Below, piece by piece: positions 1-8,850 of a DNA stretch of 64,000 nt. The stretch's first letter is position 1. Each line of letters begins with the position of its first letter. Origin of the DNA: Kordiimonas marina (GTDB lineage: Bacteria; Pseudomonadota; Alphaproteobacteria; Sphingomonadales; Kordiimonadaceae); NCBI RefSeq assembly GCF_023006325.1, contig NZ_JAINDF010000003.1, positions 124,001-188,000 on the forward strand. The letters are read 5' to 3'. The notes beneath the pieces were generated by a model. That model was given only the letters and a program-made list of their open reading frames with translations. It searched no databases and was not told the DNA's origin. The translations under genes and the position numbers were made by a program.

Positions 1-613
1 CCGCAACGCGCCAGGCCTGCTTGCGCGGGATCTTGATGATATGGCGGCCAAACAGCATCAAAAGCGGCACCACCAGAATGCCGATCCCCAAAGCCCCGGC
101 GATATAGGGCAGGGCTTCCGGTGCGCCGCCCGTAATCATTTTGAGCTGGCCGATGGCCGCGAACAGGAGGACGATCAACAAGGCTGCCGACGACGATGTC
201 GCCGCCGAGATGATGTTATTGTCCTTGATGAGCGAAAAGACCTTGCCGGCCGTCAGGCCCAGGTGCCTGCGCCCCCACAGGAAGAAGAATGCTTCGCCGC
301 CATAGCCGATCACGGCATCGTTGAAGGCCTGCTTACGCATCAGCGCCGCAAGCGTCATGCCTGCGGGCGGTGTCGGTGTCGGCCACAGGGGGCGGTAGAT
401 CAGCAGCTCACTTGCGGGCAGAAGCAGGAAATTCAGGATCAGAACGATATAGAACACAGGCGTGGTCGGCAGATTCGCCAGCACCTCATGCCAGCCGATA
501 TCAGACAGGCGGTCGAAAAGATAGACCACCAGCGCGACCATCAGCCCGATTTGAAGGAACCGGACAAGGCGCTGGAGGACGGGATGGCCAAAAAATGCCG
601 AGATCTTTTCCAT
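1..613 (-). CDS. Polytopic membrane protein, truncated by window edge (flippase-like?)
   Basis: An open frame reads leftward from an ATG at 613 to the window edge without a stop, giving about 204 residues with the C-terminus missing. It begins MEKISAFFGHPVLQRLVRFL and has at least four hydrophobic segments, around residues 20-35, 52-70, 142-157 and 168-187. The spacing of the helices loosely recalls the flippase-like UPF0104/LPG-synthase membrane domain, but no diagnostic motif is visible, so the family is a guess. It diverges from the LptF-like gene across a 170-bp gap. The opposite-strand frame over the same bases is Gln/Arg-rich and looks like a shadow. Confidence 0.6.
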   Translation of the reverse strand, partial: MEKISAFFGHPVLQRLVRFLQIGLMVALVVYLFDRLSDIGWHEVLANLPTTPVFYIVLILNFLLLPASELLIYRPLWPTPTPPAGMTLAALMRKQAFNDAVIGYGGEAFFFLWGRRHLGLTAGKVFSLIKDNNIISAATSSSAALLIVLLFAAIGQLKMITGGAPEALPYIAGALGIGILVVPLLMLFGRHIIKIPRKQAWRVA

Positions 614-783
614 AGGCGGACAAAATTCTTTCAATGAATTTTACATTGGCCTACGGTCGGCCAAATGGCGCCCGGTCATCCTGTCCGGGCCTGTTTTATG
701 TGTAGTGCCCGCAAACTGTGGTAACTACATGCTGTTTGGCGGGTTTTATAGGGCCCGCGGCTTATGGGTGTCCAGCGAATTCG

Positions 784-1953
784 ATGATTCTAGAGCGCTA
801 TATCAGCAAGCAGATTTTGGTCCGGATCAGCGCCGTCATGGCACTGACGGTGGGGCTTCTGCTCATTGAAAACATGCTGAACCTGTTCCGTTTCGTCGTC
901 CAGACAAGCGGCCCCGTGAGCGCGGTTTTCTCCATGCTCGCCTATCTTGTTCCTGAGTATATGACCATTGGGGTGCCGATCAGCCTGCTTCTCGGCATCA
1001 TGCTGGTGTATCAGAAGCTGGCGAATGATCAGGAACTGGCGGCAATGAATGCCTGCCGGGTCTCACCCTGGCGGCTTCTCCGGGTGCCCTTGATGTATGG
1101 TGCGCTGTTCGCCGTCCTGAATGCCGTGCTGGTCAGCTATATCGAGCCGTATGCCGAGTTCAAGTTCGCCGAATTCAGCTTCAAGACCCGCAGTGGCGCC
1201 TTTGGCCGGTCCATCTCGACCGGCGAATTCACCAAACTGGGGCCGGGTATCACGCTGATGGTGCAATCGGTCGACCGCAAAACCGGCGCGCTGGATGATG
1301 TCTTCCTCGAGGTCCTGGATAAAAAGGGCTCCATCACTTACGCGACTGCGGCCAAGGGCAACTTCTACCAGTCCAGCGACGCGGACAAACTGGTGTTCCG
1401 CCTGCGGGACGGGCTTATCCTGACAACCGCGATCGACCCTGCAGCCCCGGAAACCATCGGCTTTGACCAGTATGACATCCTGGTACCCTTGCCGGATATT
1501 CCCGGTTTCCGCCATCGCGGGGGGCAAGAGAACGAACTGACCCTTCGTGAATTGATCCACTTCTCGGATTCCACCAAGACCGTGCCAGAGAAACGCCAGG
1601 CCTATAGTGGCGAAGCGCAGCGGCGGATCATCTGGTTCCTGGTGCCCTTGTTCATCCCGTTCCTTGCGATCGCGCTGGCGGTACCGCCGCCCCGGAAACG
1701 CTCCCCGATGGGCATCGTTGTCGGCATCGCGCTCATCATCCTTCTGATCAAGCTGTTGGATTTTGGCGCCAATATCGAAGGTACAGCCCCGGGGCTGATC
1801 CTGTGGCCGGTCTTCTTCGGATTTGCGGGGCTGAGCCTCAGGCTCTTCTATGTCTTCGGCTTTACCTCGGGGCGTCATCCGCTTTCGATCATGTTCCGCC
1901 TGTCGGACTGGACGGCGAAAAAAGTCCGGTGGTTGCGCGGCAAAGCCCGTTGA
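784..1953 (+). CDS. lptF: LptF/LptG (YjgP/YjgQ) family LPS export permease
   Basis: 389-residue inner-membrane protein of the YjgP/YjgQ family. In the Lpt ABC transporter such proteins pair with LptB to extract lipopolysaccharide from the inner membrane. Three hydrophobic segments lie in the first 120 residues, with the family-typical stretch ending in LVYQKLANDQELAAM. A periplasmic beta-rich domain follows (about 130-270), then three C-terminal helices (about 290-375). The start is placed at ATG 784 (MILERYISKQ), matching the usual family N-terminus, although the frame is open further upstream from a GTG. The usual lptF-lptG tandem is absent: the next gene is a deacetylase. LptF versus LptG is not settled by the sequence alone. 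Confidence 0.85.
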   Translation: MILERYISKQILVRISAVMALTVGLLLIENMLNLFRFVVQTSGPVSAVFSMLAYLVPEYMTIGVPISLLLGIMLVYQKLANDQELAAMNACRVSPWRLLRVPLMYGALFAVLNAVLVSYIEPYAEFKFAEFSFKTRSGAFGRSISTGEFTKLGPGITLMVQSVDRKTGALDDVFLEVLDKKGSITYATAAKGNFYQSSDADKLVFRLRDGLILTTAIDPAAPETIGFDQYDILVPLPDIPGFRHRGGQENELTLRELIHFSDSTKTVPEKRQAYSGEAQRRIIWFLVPLFIPFLAIALAVPPPRKRSPMGIVVGIALIILLIKLLDFGANIEGTAPGLILWPVFFGFAGLSLRLFYVFGFTSGRHPLSIMFRLSDWTAKKVRWLRGKAR

Positions 1954-2038
1954 CGGGGCCCCGCGCCTGTGCCACAGGACGGACGCAATTTCGTGCGCTA
2001 TAGTGCGCTGAAGACCGATAGGATGGACAACAGGGCCA

Positions 2039-2785
2039 ATGAAGCAGCTTCTTTTCAGCATTCACGACGTCAGCCCGCGGCATTTCGACCGCCTGCGGGA
2101 GATTGACGCCTTTTTGCAGAAGACCGACCTTGGCAATAATTACGCCATGCTCGTGGTGCCCAATTTCTGGGGCGAGTGGCCTTTGGAAAAGCACCCTGAA
2201 TTCGGTCAGTGGCTGCGTGAGAAGGCCGATGCCGGTGTCGAGATGATCCTGCACGGCTTCTATCACAAGGATACCAGCCAGCACGAAGGCCGCATGGCCC
2301 AATTCAAGGCGACCAAGATGACCGCCGGGGAAGGGGAGTTCCTGGGCCTCAGCCATGAAGACGCCTTGGGCCGTATCCGGGATGGCCGTAAGCTTCTGGA
2401 AGATATCCTCTCCCGCCCTGTAAGCGGTTTCATCGCGCCAGCCTGGCTTTATGGCGAAGGCGCCCATGCCGCGCTCAAGGACGAAGGTTTCACCTTCGCC
2501 GAGGACCATATGAATGTGTGGGCGCCCAACGATGGCCATATGCTGGTCGAGCGCTCGCCGGTTATCTCCTACGCGAGCCGGAGCTGGTCCCGCACCGCAA
2601 GCTCGCTTCTGTGGTCGCGGCTTGCTACGGTTGTCCTGTCGCAGATGAAAATCGTACGCCAGGCCTTGCATCCGCATGATTTCGACAAGGATGTTCTGAC
2701 CCGGGAAATCGACCGGGCGCTCAGGAGCCTGTTGAGCACGCGCACTGCGATCCGCTACCAGGACCTGCTGGCGAAATCAACGTAA
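2039..2785 (+). CDS. DUF2334-type polysaccharide deacetylase family protein
   Basis: 248 residues. The N-terminus MKQLLFSIHDVSPRHF carries the HDVSP motif, whose Asp/His are typical metal or catalytic residues of DUF2334 NodB-fold deacetylases. A second conserved piece, ILHGFYHKD near residue 80, gives the HGxxH histidines, and GFIAPAWLYGEGA near 130 is also family-like. There is no signal peptide, so it is probably cytoplasmic and may act on glycolipid or sugar intermediates. It follows the LptF gene by 85 bp and converges on two glycosyltransferase genes, which suggests envelope glycan or glycolipid work. The substrate is unknown. Confidence 0.8.
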   Translation: MKQLLFSIHDVSPRHFDRLREIDAFLQKTDLGNNYAMLVVPNFWGEWPLEKHPEFGQWLREKADAGVEMILHGFYHKDTSQHEGRMAQFKATKMTAGEGEFLGLSHEDALGRIRDGRKLLEDILSRPVSGFIAPAWLYGEGAHAALKDEGFTFAEDHMNVWAPNDGHMLVERSPVISYASRSWSRTASSLLWSRLATVVLSQMKIVRQALHPHDFDKDVLTREIDRALRSLLSTRTAIRYQDLLAKST

Positions 2786-2806
2786 CCCATTTAATAATCA
2801 GACTAT

Positions 2807-4006
2807 TTACTGACCTTCCGGGGACTTTTCTGCGGTTCCCGCGCGCTTCTTTTCAGCGACTTCAGCATAGTGGCGGAACAGATGCTCGAAATGGTCGGCG
2901 GGTTCGCGGATAGTCTTGCCGGCAGCGGCCGCAGCGGCCCTAAGGGGTTCCTGCGGGCGGTCAAGCAAGCGCTCTATAGCTGCAGCGCAGGCGTCGGCAT
3001 CCCCAACCTTATGGCTTTCGGCATAGTCGGGCGCGGAAAGGTCGAAGGCACCGCCCCGGTCCGGCACGATAAGCGGCAGGCCTGAACACAGGGCTTCCGC
3101 GATGACGAGACCGTAGGTTTCCGAGGCACAGCAGTGCACCATGGCGTCTGCGCTCGCCAGCATGGTGGCAATGCGCTGACGGTCAGCGATTTGCCCGGCC
3201 ACATGAACGGCAGGTACCTTACTGGCATGTTTTTCAACGGCTTTTCGGCGCGGGCCATCACCAATGATATAAAGGCCAACCGGGCGTTTACGGTTCAATT
3301 TATCGGCCGCATCAATCATGGTGCCGATGCGTTTTTCCGGGTGATGCCGGGAAATGCTGAGGATCAGCGGGGCATTGGGGTCCGATATTCCGCAGGCTGC
3401 CAGCATCTCCCGCCGGACTTCCTCATTCCTGAGGGAAGGCGAAAACAGCGACTTGTCGATACCAAAGGGCACAACCGTCGGCCGACGGACACCAAGGCCT
3501 TCAAACCGGTCGGCAAGCCATTTGGAGCTGACGATGCTGGTGTCATAGGCACTGCTGAGGTTGCGCCAGTAGCGCCAGAACCAGCCGAACAGCCAGTCTA
3601 CCTGCGACGGCTTCAGCACATTCTCGAGCAGCAGTTGCGGGTAGGAGGACACAGGTTCCTGGTGGATGAAGAAGGACTTTGCGGCATCCGTTTGCCACTT
3701 GGCCACGGCTTTGCCGCCGATCCAGGGGGAGGAGCCTTCGACAACGTCAGGCTTTTCCTCATCCAATACCTGAAGTATGGGGGCTATCTTATTGAAAATA
3801 TGATAACGGTGGTCGACGGGAATGCGGGGCGCTTTGACCCAGATGATCGTGCCTGCGCCGCGTTCCTCGCGCCGGTCTTCAGCGCCGGGGGCAACGATAA
3901 TGGTCTTGACGCCAAAGCGGCTACCGGCTTCCAGCTTCTGGTGGATATAGGTTTTTACCCCACCACCTTGTTCGCTGTAGAATTCTGCAACATCAATTAA
4001 CTTCAC
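2807..4006 (-). CDS. Glycosyltransferase family 4 protein
   Basis: 399 residues with a GT-B fold layout. The N-terminal domain begins MKLIDVAEFYSEQGGGVKTY, with the Gly-rich loop seen in GT4 enzymes. The C-terminal nucleotide-sugar domain contains SISRHHPEKRIGTMIDAA near residue 230 and the E-x7-E region ASETYGLVIAEALCSGLPLI near 310. No transmembrane segment is seen. The start is a GTG at 4006, and the sequence AAGGTCGACC before it could serve as a weak ribosome site. It lies 49 bp downstream of another GT4 gene on the same strand, so the pair probably forms an operon. Donor and acceptor cannot be told from the sequence. Confidence 0.85.
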   Translation of the reverse strand: MKLIDVAEFYSEQGGGVKTYIHQKLEAGSRFGVKTIIVAPGAEDRREERGAGTIIWVKAPRIPVDHRYHIFNKIAPILQVLDEEKPDVVEGSSPWIGGKAVAKWQTDAAKSFFIHQEPVSSYPQLLLENVLKPSQVDWLFGWFWRYWRNLSSAYDTSIVSSKWLADRFEGLGVRRPTVVPFGIDKSLFSPSLRNEEVRREMLAACGISDPNAPLILSISRHHPEKRIGTMIDAADKLNRKRPVGLYIIGDGPRRKAVEKHASKVPAVHVAGQIADRQRIATMLASADAMVHCCASETYGLVIAEALCSGLPLIVPDRGGAFDLSAPDYAESHKVGDADACAAAIERLLDRPQEPLRAAAAAAGKTIREPADHFEHLFRHYAEVAEKKRAGTAEKSPEGQ

Positions 4007-4055
4007 GGTCGACCTTCACGATGACGCGCGGCGGGGTCCAAAAAGGACCAAGCCC

Positions 4056-5288
4056 TTATGTGGTGCGCGTCTCAGCCTTGGCGAGCAGCGCCTGATAGTG
4101 CCCAAGCACTTCCCCGAGGATGGCATCCCACTGGAAGGACAGCCCGCGTGCGATGCTTGCTGTCGCGAAGCGCCGCCGCAGGTCGCGGTCGGAAATAAGG
4201 CTTTCCAAGCGGTCCGCATAGGCCGTGACATCCTCTGGCGGTACCAGATAGCCGTTTTCACCGCTGTGCACAAGATATCTGCTGCCGGTGGAATCGGCAC
4301 AAACCGGCGGCACGCCTGAGGCCATCGCCTCCAGGGTGACGTTGCCGAAAGCTTCCGTGCTCGACGGGTTGAGGAAAATATCGGACGACGCATAGGCGCG
4401 CGCCAGGTCTTCGCCATTCATGAAGCCGAGGAAAAGTGCCTCCGGCATTCGCTCCTGAAACCACTGTTTCGCGGGGCCTTCGCCCACGACGATCACCTTG
4501 AAATCGAGGCCGCGATCCTTGAGCGTGCGGATGGTTTCGGCATAAGTGCCCAGGCCTTTTTCGTAAACAAGCCGGCCGACGAAGGAAATGACGACATCGA
4601 TATCCGCGATTCCCAGCGACTGACGCCATTTGAGGTCCCGCCGGTCAGGCCGGAACAGGCTGGTCTCCACGCCCCGTGTCCACATCTTGATCGGGACGGT
4701 GACACCGGAATCCGCCATGATGTCCGCCATGCAGGGCGTGGGAACATAAATCTCATCACAGCTGTTGTATGTGCCGCTGATTTTACGGGTCAGATAGTTC
4801 TCCAGCCAGCCAAGCTTATAATAACGCAGGTAATTTTCGAAACGCGTGTGCACGGAGGCCGCGACAGGCACCCCCCGGCTGCGGGCATATTGCACGGCTT
4901 TCTGGCCGAGAAAATCAGGGGCGGAGATATGCACGACATTGGGGGCGAAGGCATCCAGGTCCCGTTCGATCCGCTTCGGCAGGCCAAGGGCGATGCGGTA
5001 CTCACGTCTCAGCGGCACGGGAACCGAAGGCACACTGATCAGCGTGCCTTGGGGTTCGAACGCAGGCTCCTTCACCGTAGGGGAATAAACCCGAACGGTG
5101 GCGCCGTGGCGTTCGAGGAAGGCGACCAGACGGTTTAGGGCCTGGTTGGCGCCGTCCCGGACATAATTGTAATTGCCAGAAAAGAGGGCGACCCGCACGT
5201 TGCTGCCGTCATACTTCTGTTCGGGGCCCATTTGGTCCGTCTCAGGAAGTGCGTTCGCTTGATCCAATCTTGCAAAAGCAGCTGTCAT
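4056..5288 (-). CDS. Glycosyltransferase family 4 protein (MgtA/PimB-like)
   Basis: 410 residues. The N-terminal half holds NVRVALFSGNYNYVRDGANQ (from about residue 30) and HISAPDFLGQKAVQYARSRG, typical of GDP-mannose- or UDP-sugar-dependent lipid glycosyltransferases. The C-terminal domain has FVGRLVYEKGLGTYAETI and the E-x7-E motif STEAFGNVTLEAMASGVPPV. It resembles MgtA-type enzymes that glycosylate diacylglycerol, but the sugar is not assignable. First gene of a two-gene leftward unit. ATG 5288 gives a 30-residue extension; ATG 5231 (MGPEQKYDG) is an alternative start, and neither has a strong ribosome site. Confidence 0.85.
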   Translation of the reverse strand: MTAAFARLDQANALPETDQMGPEQKYDGSNVRVALFSGNYNYVRDGANQALNRLVAFLERHGATVRVYSPTVKEPAFEPQGTLISVPSVPVPLRREYRIALGLPKRIERDLDAFAPNVVHISAPDFLGQKAVQYARSRGVPVAASVHTRFENYLRYYKLGWLENYLTRKISGTYNSCDEIYVPTPCMADIMADSGVTVPIKMWTRGVETSLFRPDRRDLKWRQSLGIADIDVVISFVGRLVYEKGLGTYAETIRTLKDRGLDFKVIVVGEGPAKQWFQERMPEALFLGFMNGEDLARAYASSDIFLNPSSTEAFGNVTLEAMASGVPPVCADSTGSRYLVHSGENGYLVPPEDVTAYADRLESLISDRDLRRRFATASIARGLSFQWDAILGEVLGHYQALLAKAETRTT

Positions 5289-5682
5289 CGGTGGTCTCGC
5301 TTTGGTTTTGTCGTCTGGCGGTTATTATTGTGTTTGTCGTCTGCACGGACTTTCGGGGCCATGACGTCCGTTAAAGTCGCATTTTCTTGGACAAAGATCA
5401 TGTCAAAATCGCGACATTCAAGTCTAGCGCGTATTTTTGGTCCCGGAAAGGCAGGCTTCATGCCATGACGTATCATGACAGAATCATAATGACGGTGGCG
5501 TGACAACTGAACAAAATTTCTGGCGCTCGGGATAGACCGATTACGCGTTTGACGCAACCCCACAGAAGGTCGCAAGCTGCATTCTGACAGGATTGACCGG
5601 CGTCAATGGCGCCGAGGCCTGAGAGAGTATCATGAGCGCCAAACAAGCCTTTCCATGACAGCACGATACGGGAGCACACACC
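5289..5682. other. Intergenic region between divergent GT operon and ppsA
   Basis: 394 bp without a supportable gene. It carries the control sequences of ppsA, including the FixK/FNR-like box at 5593-5606 and the purine-rich ribosome site GGGAG at 5670-5674. Presumably it also holds the promoter of the leftward glycosyltransferase pair, for which I see no clear motif. Confidence 0.7.
5593..5606 (+). promoter_or_regulatory. FixK/FNR-like box upstream of ppsA
   Basis: TTGACCGGCGTCAA is a perfect inverted repeat of TTGAC around a four-base spacer, matching the FNR/FixK/FnrL consensus TTGAY-N4-RTCAA. It ends 76 bp before the ppsA ATG, a usual distance for class I or II activation by this family. 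Regulation is inferred; no transcription start is known. Confidence 0.75.
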
Positions 5683-8112
5683 ATGAACCGGCAGGCCGCC
5701 TTAACCCTTTCCTTTGACAGTATGTCCCTTGACGACCTGGCGCTTGTAGGCGGCAAAAATGCCTCCCTGGGGGAACTTACCCGTAGCTTGCCGAAGGACG
5801 GGATCGGGGTCCCGCCGGGTTTCGCGGTAACGACGGAAGCCTTCCGCCTGTTCCTGGATCAGGACGGCCTGCGGGAGAAAGTTACGGGCCTTCTGGAGGG
5901 ACTCGACAAATCGGACATGCGGGCCTTCCAGGCGACAGGGCAAAAAATCCGCGACGCTGTTCTCGCCACCAATATACCCGAAGGCGTCGCCGATGCGATC
6001 CGGAAAGCCTATCGCGACTTATCGGAGAAGGTTGGCCGCCCTGTCAGTGTTGCCGTGCGCTCAAGCGCCACGGCGGAAGACCTGCCTGGCCTTTCCTTCG
6101 CAGGCCAGCATGACAGTTACCTTTTCATTGAAGGGGAAGAGGCACTTCTGGATGCGACCCGCCGCTGTTTTGCCTCCCTCTATAACGACCGGGCGATTTC
6201 ATACCGTATCGACCAGAAGGTTGATCATATGGCGGTGGCGATCTCGGTGGGCGTGCAGATGATGGTGCATTCCGACACGGCCTCGGCCGGCGTTATCTTC
6301 ACGCTAGACCCTGAAACCGGCTCCCGCCAGAGCGTGCTCATCAGCGCCGTTTACGGCACGGGGGAGGGCATCGTGCAGGGGATTGTCGAGCCCGATGAAT
6401 ATTATGTCCATAAGGCAACCTTCAACGCGGGCTACCGCACCGTTTACCGGCATAAGCGCGGTGCGAAGCTGACCAAATTGATCGGTGGCGGTGACGACCC
6501 GGCCGCGGCGCCCAAGGAAATACCTGTCCCCACTGAAGACCAGAGCCACTATTGCCTGAGTGATGACGAGATCATGAGCCTCGCTGACGCGGCGCTGGCC
6601 ATCGAAAGCCATTACAGCAGCCATTATGGCCATGAGACCCCCATGGATATCGAATGGGGCAAGGACGGTGTGACCGGCACGCTCTACATCCTGCAGGCGC
6701 GGCCGGAGACCGTGGAGTCGCTTGTGAACCCGAACGAGGTCACGCGCTTTACCCTCAAAGGGACCGGGCCGGTGATCACGTCAGGCCGCGCGGTCGGCAA
6801 GAAAATCGCGTCTGGCACGGCGCGCCGGGTGCTCAGCAAGGATGAGATCGGCGATTTCCAAACCGGGGATATCCTGATTGCTAAAACCACCAGCCCCGAT
6901 TGGGAGCCGATCATGAAACGCGCGGCGGCGATTGTGACCGATCATGGCGGCAGGACATGCCACAGCGCCATTGTCTCCCGCGAATTGGGTATTCCGGCGG
7001 TGGTCGGCACAGGCAATGCCATGGCGGTGATCAAGGACGGCATGGAAGTGACGGTCAATTGTGCGCATGGCGAAACGGGTGAGGTGCTCGACGGGCTCGT
7101 TCCCTTCAGCGTCCAAAAAACCGATATTGGCAAACTGAAGCGCCCCCAGACCGAGATCATGGTCAATATCGCCGACCCGGAACAGGGGTTCCAGATGGGA
7201 ATGCTGCCCAGTGACGGTGTCGGGCTGGCGCGGATCGAATTCATCATCACCCATGCGGTCGGCGTACACCCGATGGCGCTTCTGCACCCGGACAAGGTGA
7301 CGGACGTGGACGCCCGCAAAAACATCGAGGCGCTGACCCGTGATTTTCCGGATGGTGGCGCGTTTTTCGTGAACGCCCTGGCCGAAGGGGTGGCAGCCAT
7401 TGCTGCCAGTTTCCACCCCCGCCAGGTGATCGTGCGCATGTCGGACTTCAAAACCAACGAATATGCAGCGCTTCTGGGCGGGGCTGACTTTGAAAGGGCT
7501 GAAGACAACCCGATGATCGGCTTCCGCGGGGCCGCGCGCTATATCCACCCGGACTATGCCGAGGCCTTCGCGCTCGAATGTGCCGCCATCAAGCGTGTGC
7601 GGGAGGATATGGGGCTCACGAACGTCAAGGTGATGATCCCCTTCTGCCGCTCGATCCATGAAGCCGAAAGCGTGCTGAGGGCCATGGAAAGCCGCGGCTT
7701 GAAACGTGGGGAGAACGGCCTCCAAGTCTACATCATGTGTGAAATTCCCTCGAACGTGCTGTCGATCGATGAGTTCGCCAAGCGGTTTGACGGTTTCTCA
7801 ATCGGCTCCAATGACCTGACCCAACTGGTGCTTGGGGTAGACCGGGACTCCGCCAAGCTGGCAGACACCTTCAATGAGCGCGACCCCGCGGTGAAGAAAG
7901 CAATCTCCATGGCGATTGAAGGCGCGCACCGGGGTGGGCGGCACATCGGTATTTGCGGACAGGCCCCATCCGACTATCCGGACTTCACCCGCTTCCTTGT
8001 CGAGGCCGGGATCGATAGCATCAGTGTCACCAGCGACAGCTTCTTCGAAATGTTCGATATCGCCGCCCGTGCAGAAGCCGACCTGCCCGTAAAGAAGGTC
8101 GTGGGGGATTGA
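5683..8112 (+). CDS. ppsA: Phosphoenolpyruvate synthase
   Basis: 809 residues, full family length. Makes PEP, AMP and phosphate from pyruvate, ATP and water, the entry step of gluconeogenesis from pyruvate or acetate. The N-terminal ATP-grasp-like domain includes VAVRSSATAEDLPGLSFAGQ near residue 125. The swivelling phosphohistidine domain has GGRTCHSAIVSRELGIPAV with the catalytic His at about residue 427. The C-terminal TIM-barrel PEP/pyruvate domain ends with ICGQAPSDYP, with the family Cys at about 758. The start at ATG 5683 follows GGGAG. A FixK/FNR-like box lies upstream and another overlaps its stop codon, so it is probably induced at low oxygen with its neighbours. Confidence 0.96.
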   Translation: MNRQAALTLSFDSMSLDDLALVGGKNASLGELTRSLPKDGIGVPPGFAVTTEAFRLFLDQDGLREKVTGLLEGLDKSDMRAFQATGQKIRDAVLATNIPEGVADAIRKAYRDLSEKVGRPVSVAVRSSATAEDLPGLSFAGQHDSYLFIEGEEALLDATRRCFASLYNDRAISYRIDQKVDHMAVAISVGVQMMVHSDTASAGVIFTLDPETGSRQSVLISAVYGTGEGIVQGIVEPDEYYVHKATFNAGYRTVYRHKRGAKLTKLIGGGDDPAAAPKEIPVPTEDQSHYCLSDDEIMSLADAALAIESHYSSHYGHETPMDIEWGKDGVTGTLYILQARPETVESLVNPNEVTRFTLKGTGPVITSGRAVGKKIASGTARRVLSKDEIGDFQTGDILIAKTTSPDWEPIMKRAAAIVTDHGGRTCHSAIVSRELGIPAVVGTGNAMAVIKDGMEVTVNCAHGETGEVLDGLVPFSVQKTDIGKLKRPQTEIMVNIADPEQGFQMGMLPSDGVGLARIEFIITHAVGVHPMALLHPDKVTDVDARKNIEALTRDFPDGGAFFVNALAEGVAAIAASFHPRQVIVRMSDFKTNEYAALLGGADFERAEDNPMIGFRGAARYIHPDYAEAFALECAAIKRVREDMGLTNVKVMIPFCRSIHEAESVLRAMESRGLKRGENGLQVYIMCEIPSNVLSIDEFAKRFDGFSIGSNDLTQLVLGVDRDSAKLADTFNERDPAVKKAISMAIEGAHRGGRHIGICGQAPSDYPDFTRFLVEAGIDSISVTSDSFFEMFDIAARAEADLPVKKVVGD

Positions 8113-8122
8113 CGTCGGTCAA
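8109..8122 (+). promoter_or_regulatory. FixK/FNR-like box overlapping the ppsA stop codon
   Basis: TTGACGTCGGTCAA is a perfect TTGAC inverted repeat with a four-base spacer. It includes the TGA stop of ppsA (8110-8112) and ends 68 bp before the ATG of the next gene at 8191. It therefore looks like a promoter element for that gene rather than for ppsA. Confidence 0.72.
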
Positions 8123-8190
8123 TGCTGGGCTCTCTGCCGCGTTGTAATCTTCATCTCAACGTTGGTCGTTTGAAGGATCGGAGAACAGCC

Positions 8191-8649
8191 ATGAGGACAG
8201 AGATGAAACGCGAATGGATTGTCCTGGCGGATCGCGCTCATGCTAAAATTTACACCCGGCATTATGTGGATGGCGCTATGCAGCAGATTCTGATGCTGGA
8301 ACATCCGGAAGCGCGGAATTTCCAACATGAAGAGGGGACAGACCGGCCAGGGCACAGCCATGGGTCCGCGTCCCATCACCGGTTCGCCTATGAAGACCAT
8401 GCCGACTTCCCGGAGCAGGAAAGCGAGATTTTCCTGCACGCCGTCGCAGATGAAATCAACGAAGCCGCCCAGCAGGAAGAGATGGACAAGGTCATCCTTG
8501 TTGCGCTTCCCAAGACCATGGCGGTTATCAAATCCGGTCTCAATACCCATACCCTCAGCAAAGTCTCGGGCGAGTATGCCAAGAACCTCATTGGCGTCCC
8601 CGAACATACGCTGGGTGACCGGATCGATAAGTTGCAAGAGCTTAAGTAA
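8191..8649 (+). CDS. Host attachment protein family (PF10116 / baeRF-like)
   Basis: 152 residues resembling the small 'host attachment protein' family, related to bacterial archaeo-eukaryotic release-factor-like (baeRF) domains. The N-terminal strand REWIVLADRAHAKIY, a His-rich central loop (roughly residues 50-70) and the C-terminal KVSGEYAKNLIGVPEHTLGDR fit the family. Its biochemical role is poorly known; homologues often sit among stress or low-oxygen genes. An ATG exists at 8122, but the ribosome-site-like GATCGGAGAACAGCC directly precedes ATG 8191, and the 8122 choice would put the start inside the FixK/FNR-like box. It has its own box and a terminator, so it is probably a single-gene unit. 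Confidence 0.82.
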   Translation: MRTEMKREWIVLADRAHAKIYTRHYVDGAMQQILMLEHPEARNFQHEEGTDRPGHSHGSASHHRFAYEDHADFPEQESEIFLHAVADEINEAAQQEEMDKVILVALPKTMAVIKSGLNTHTLSKVSGEYAKNLIGVPEHTLGDRIDKLQELK

Positions 8650-8677
8650 CCCCTGAGTTCCTCCCCAAGCACTCATC

Positions 8678-8714
8678 GGCGGTGTAAAACCTTAGGTTTT
8701 CACCGCCTTTTTCT
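8678..8714 (+). terminator. Rho-independent terminator after host attachment gene
   Basis: A long stem (GGCGGTGTAAAACC pairing with GGTTTTCACCGCC around TTA) is followed by a run of T (8708-8714). It ends the single-gene unit at 8191-8649 and isolates the next FixK/FNR-like box 40 bp downstream. Confidence 0.85.
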
Positions 8715-8753
8715 TTGAGCCGCGCCTGTTCAAGCGTGAAATTTCCTGGCTGA

Positions 8754-8767
8754 TTGACCAACATCAA
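8754..8767 (+). promoter_or_regulatory. FixK/FNR-like box upstream of hydrolase-PRTase-esterase operon
   Basis: TTGACCAACATCAA fits TTGAY-N4-RTCAA with one asymmetric half-site (TTGAC/ATCAA). It ends 83 bp before the preferred GTG start at 8851. Choosing the upstream ATG at 8767 would place the start codon on the box itself, so the box also helps decide the gene start. Confidence 0.7.
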
Positions 8768-8850
8768 TGGCGGACAAGGCTAACGTTCCTATGGTGCCAG
8801 CCATGCTGGCCGCACGTTTTGCGCGACCTGAAAGGGCAAGGAGAATGACG

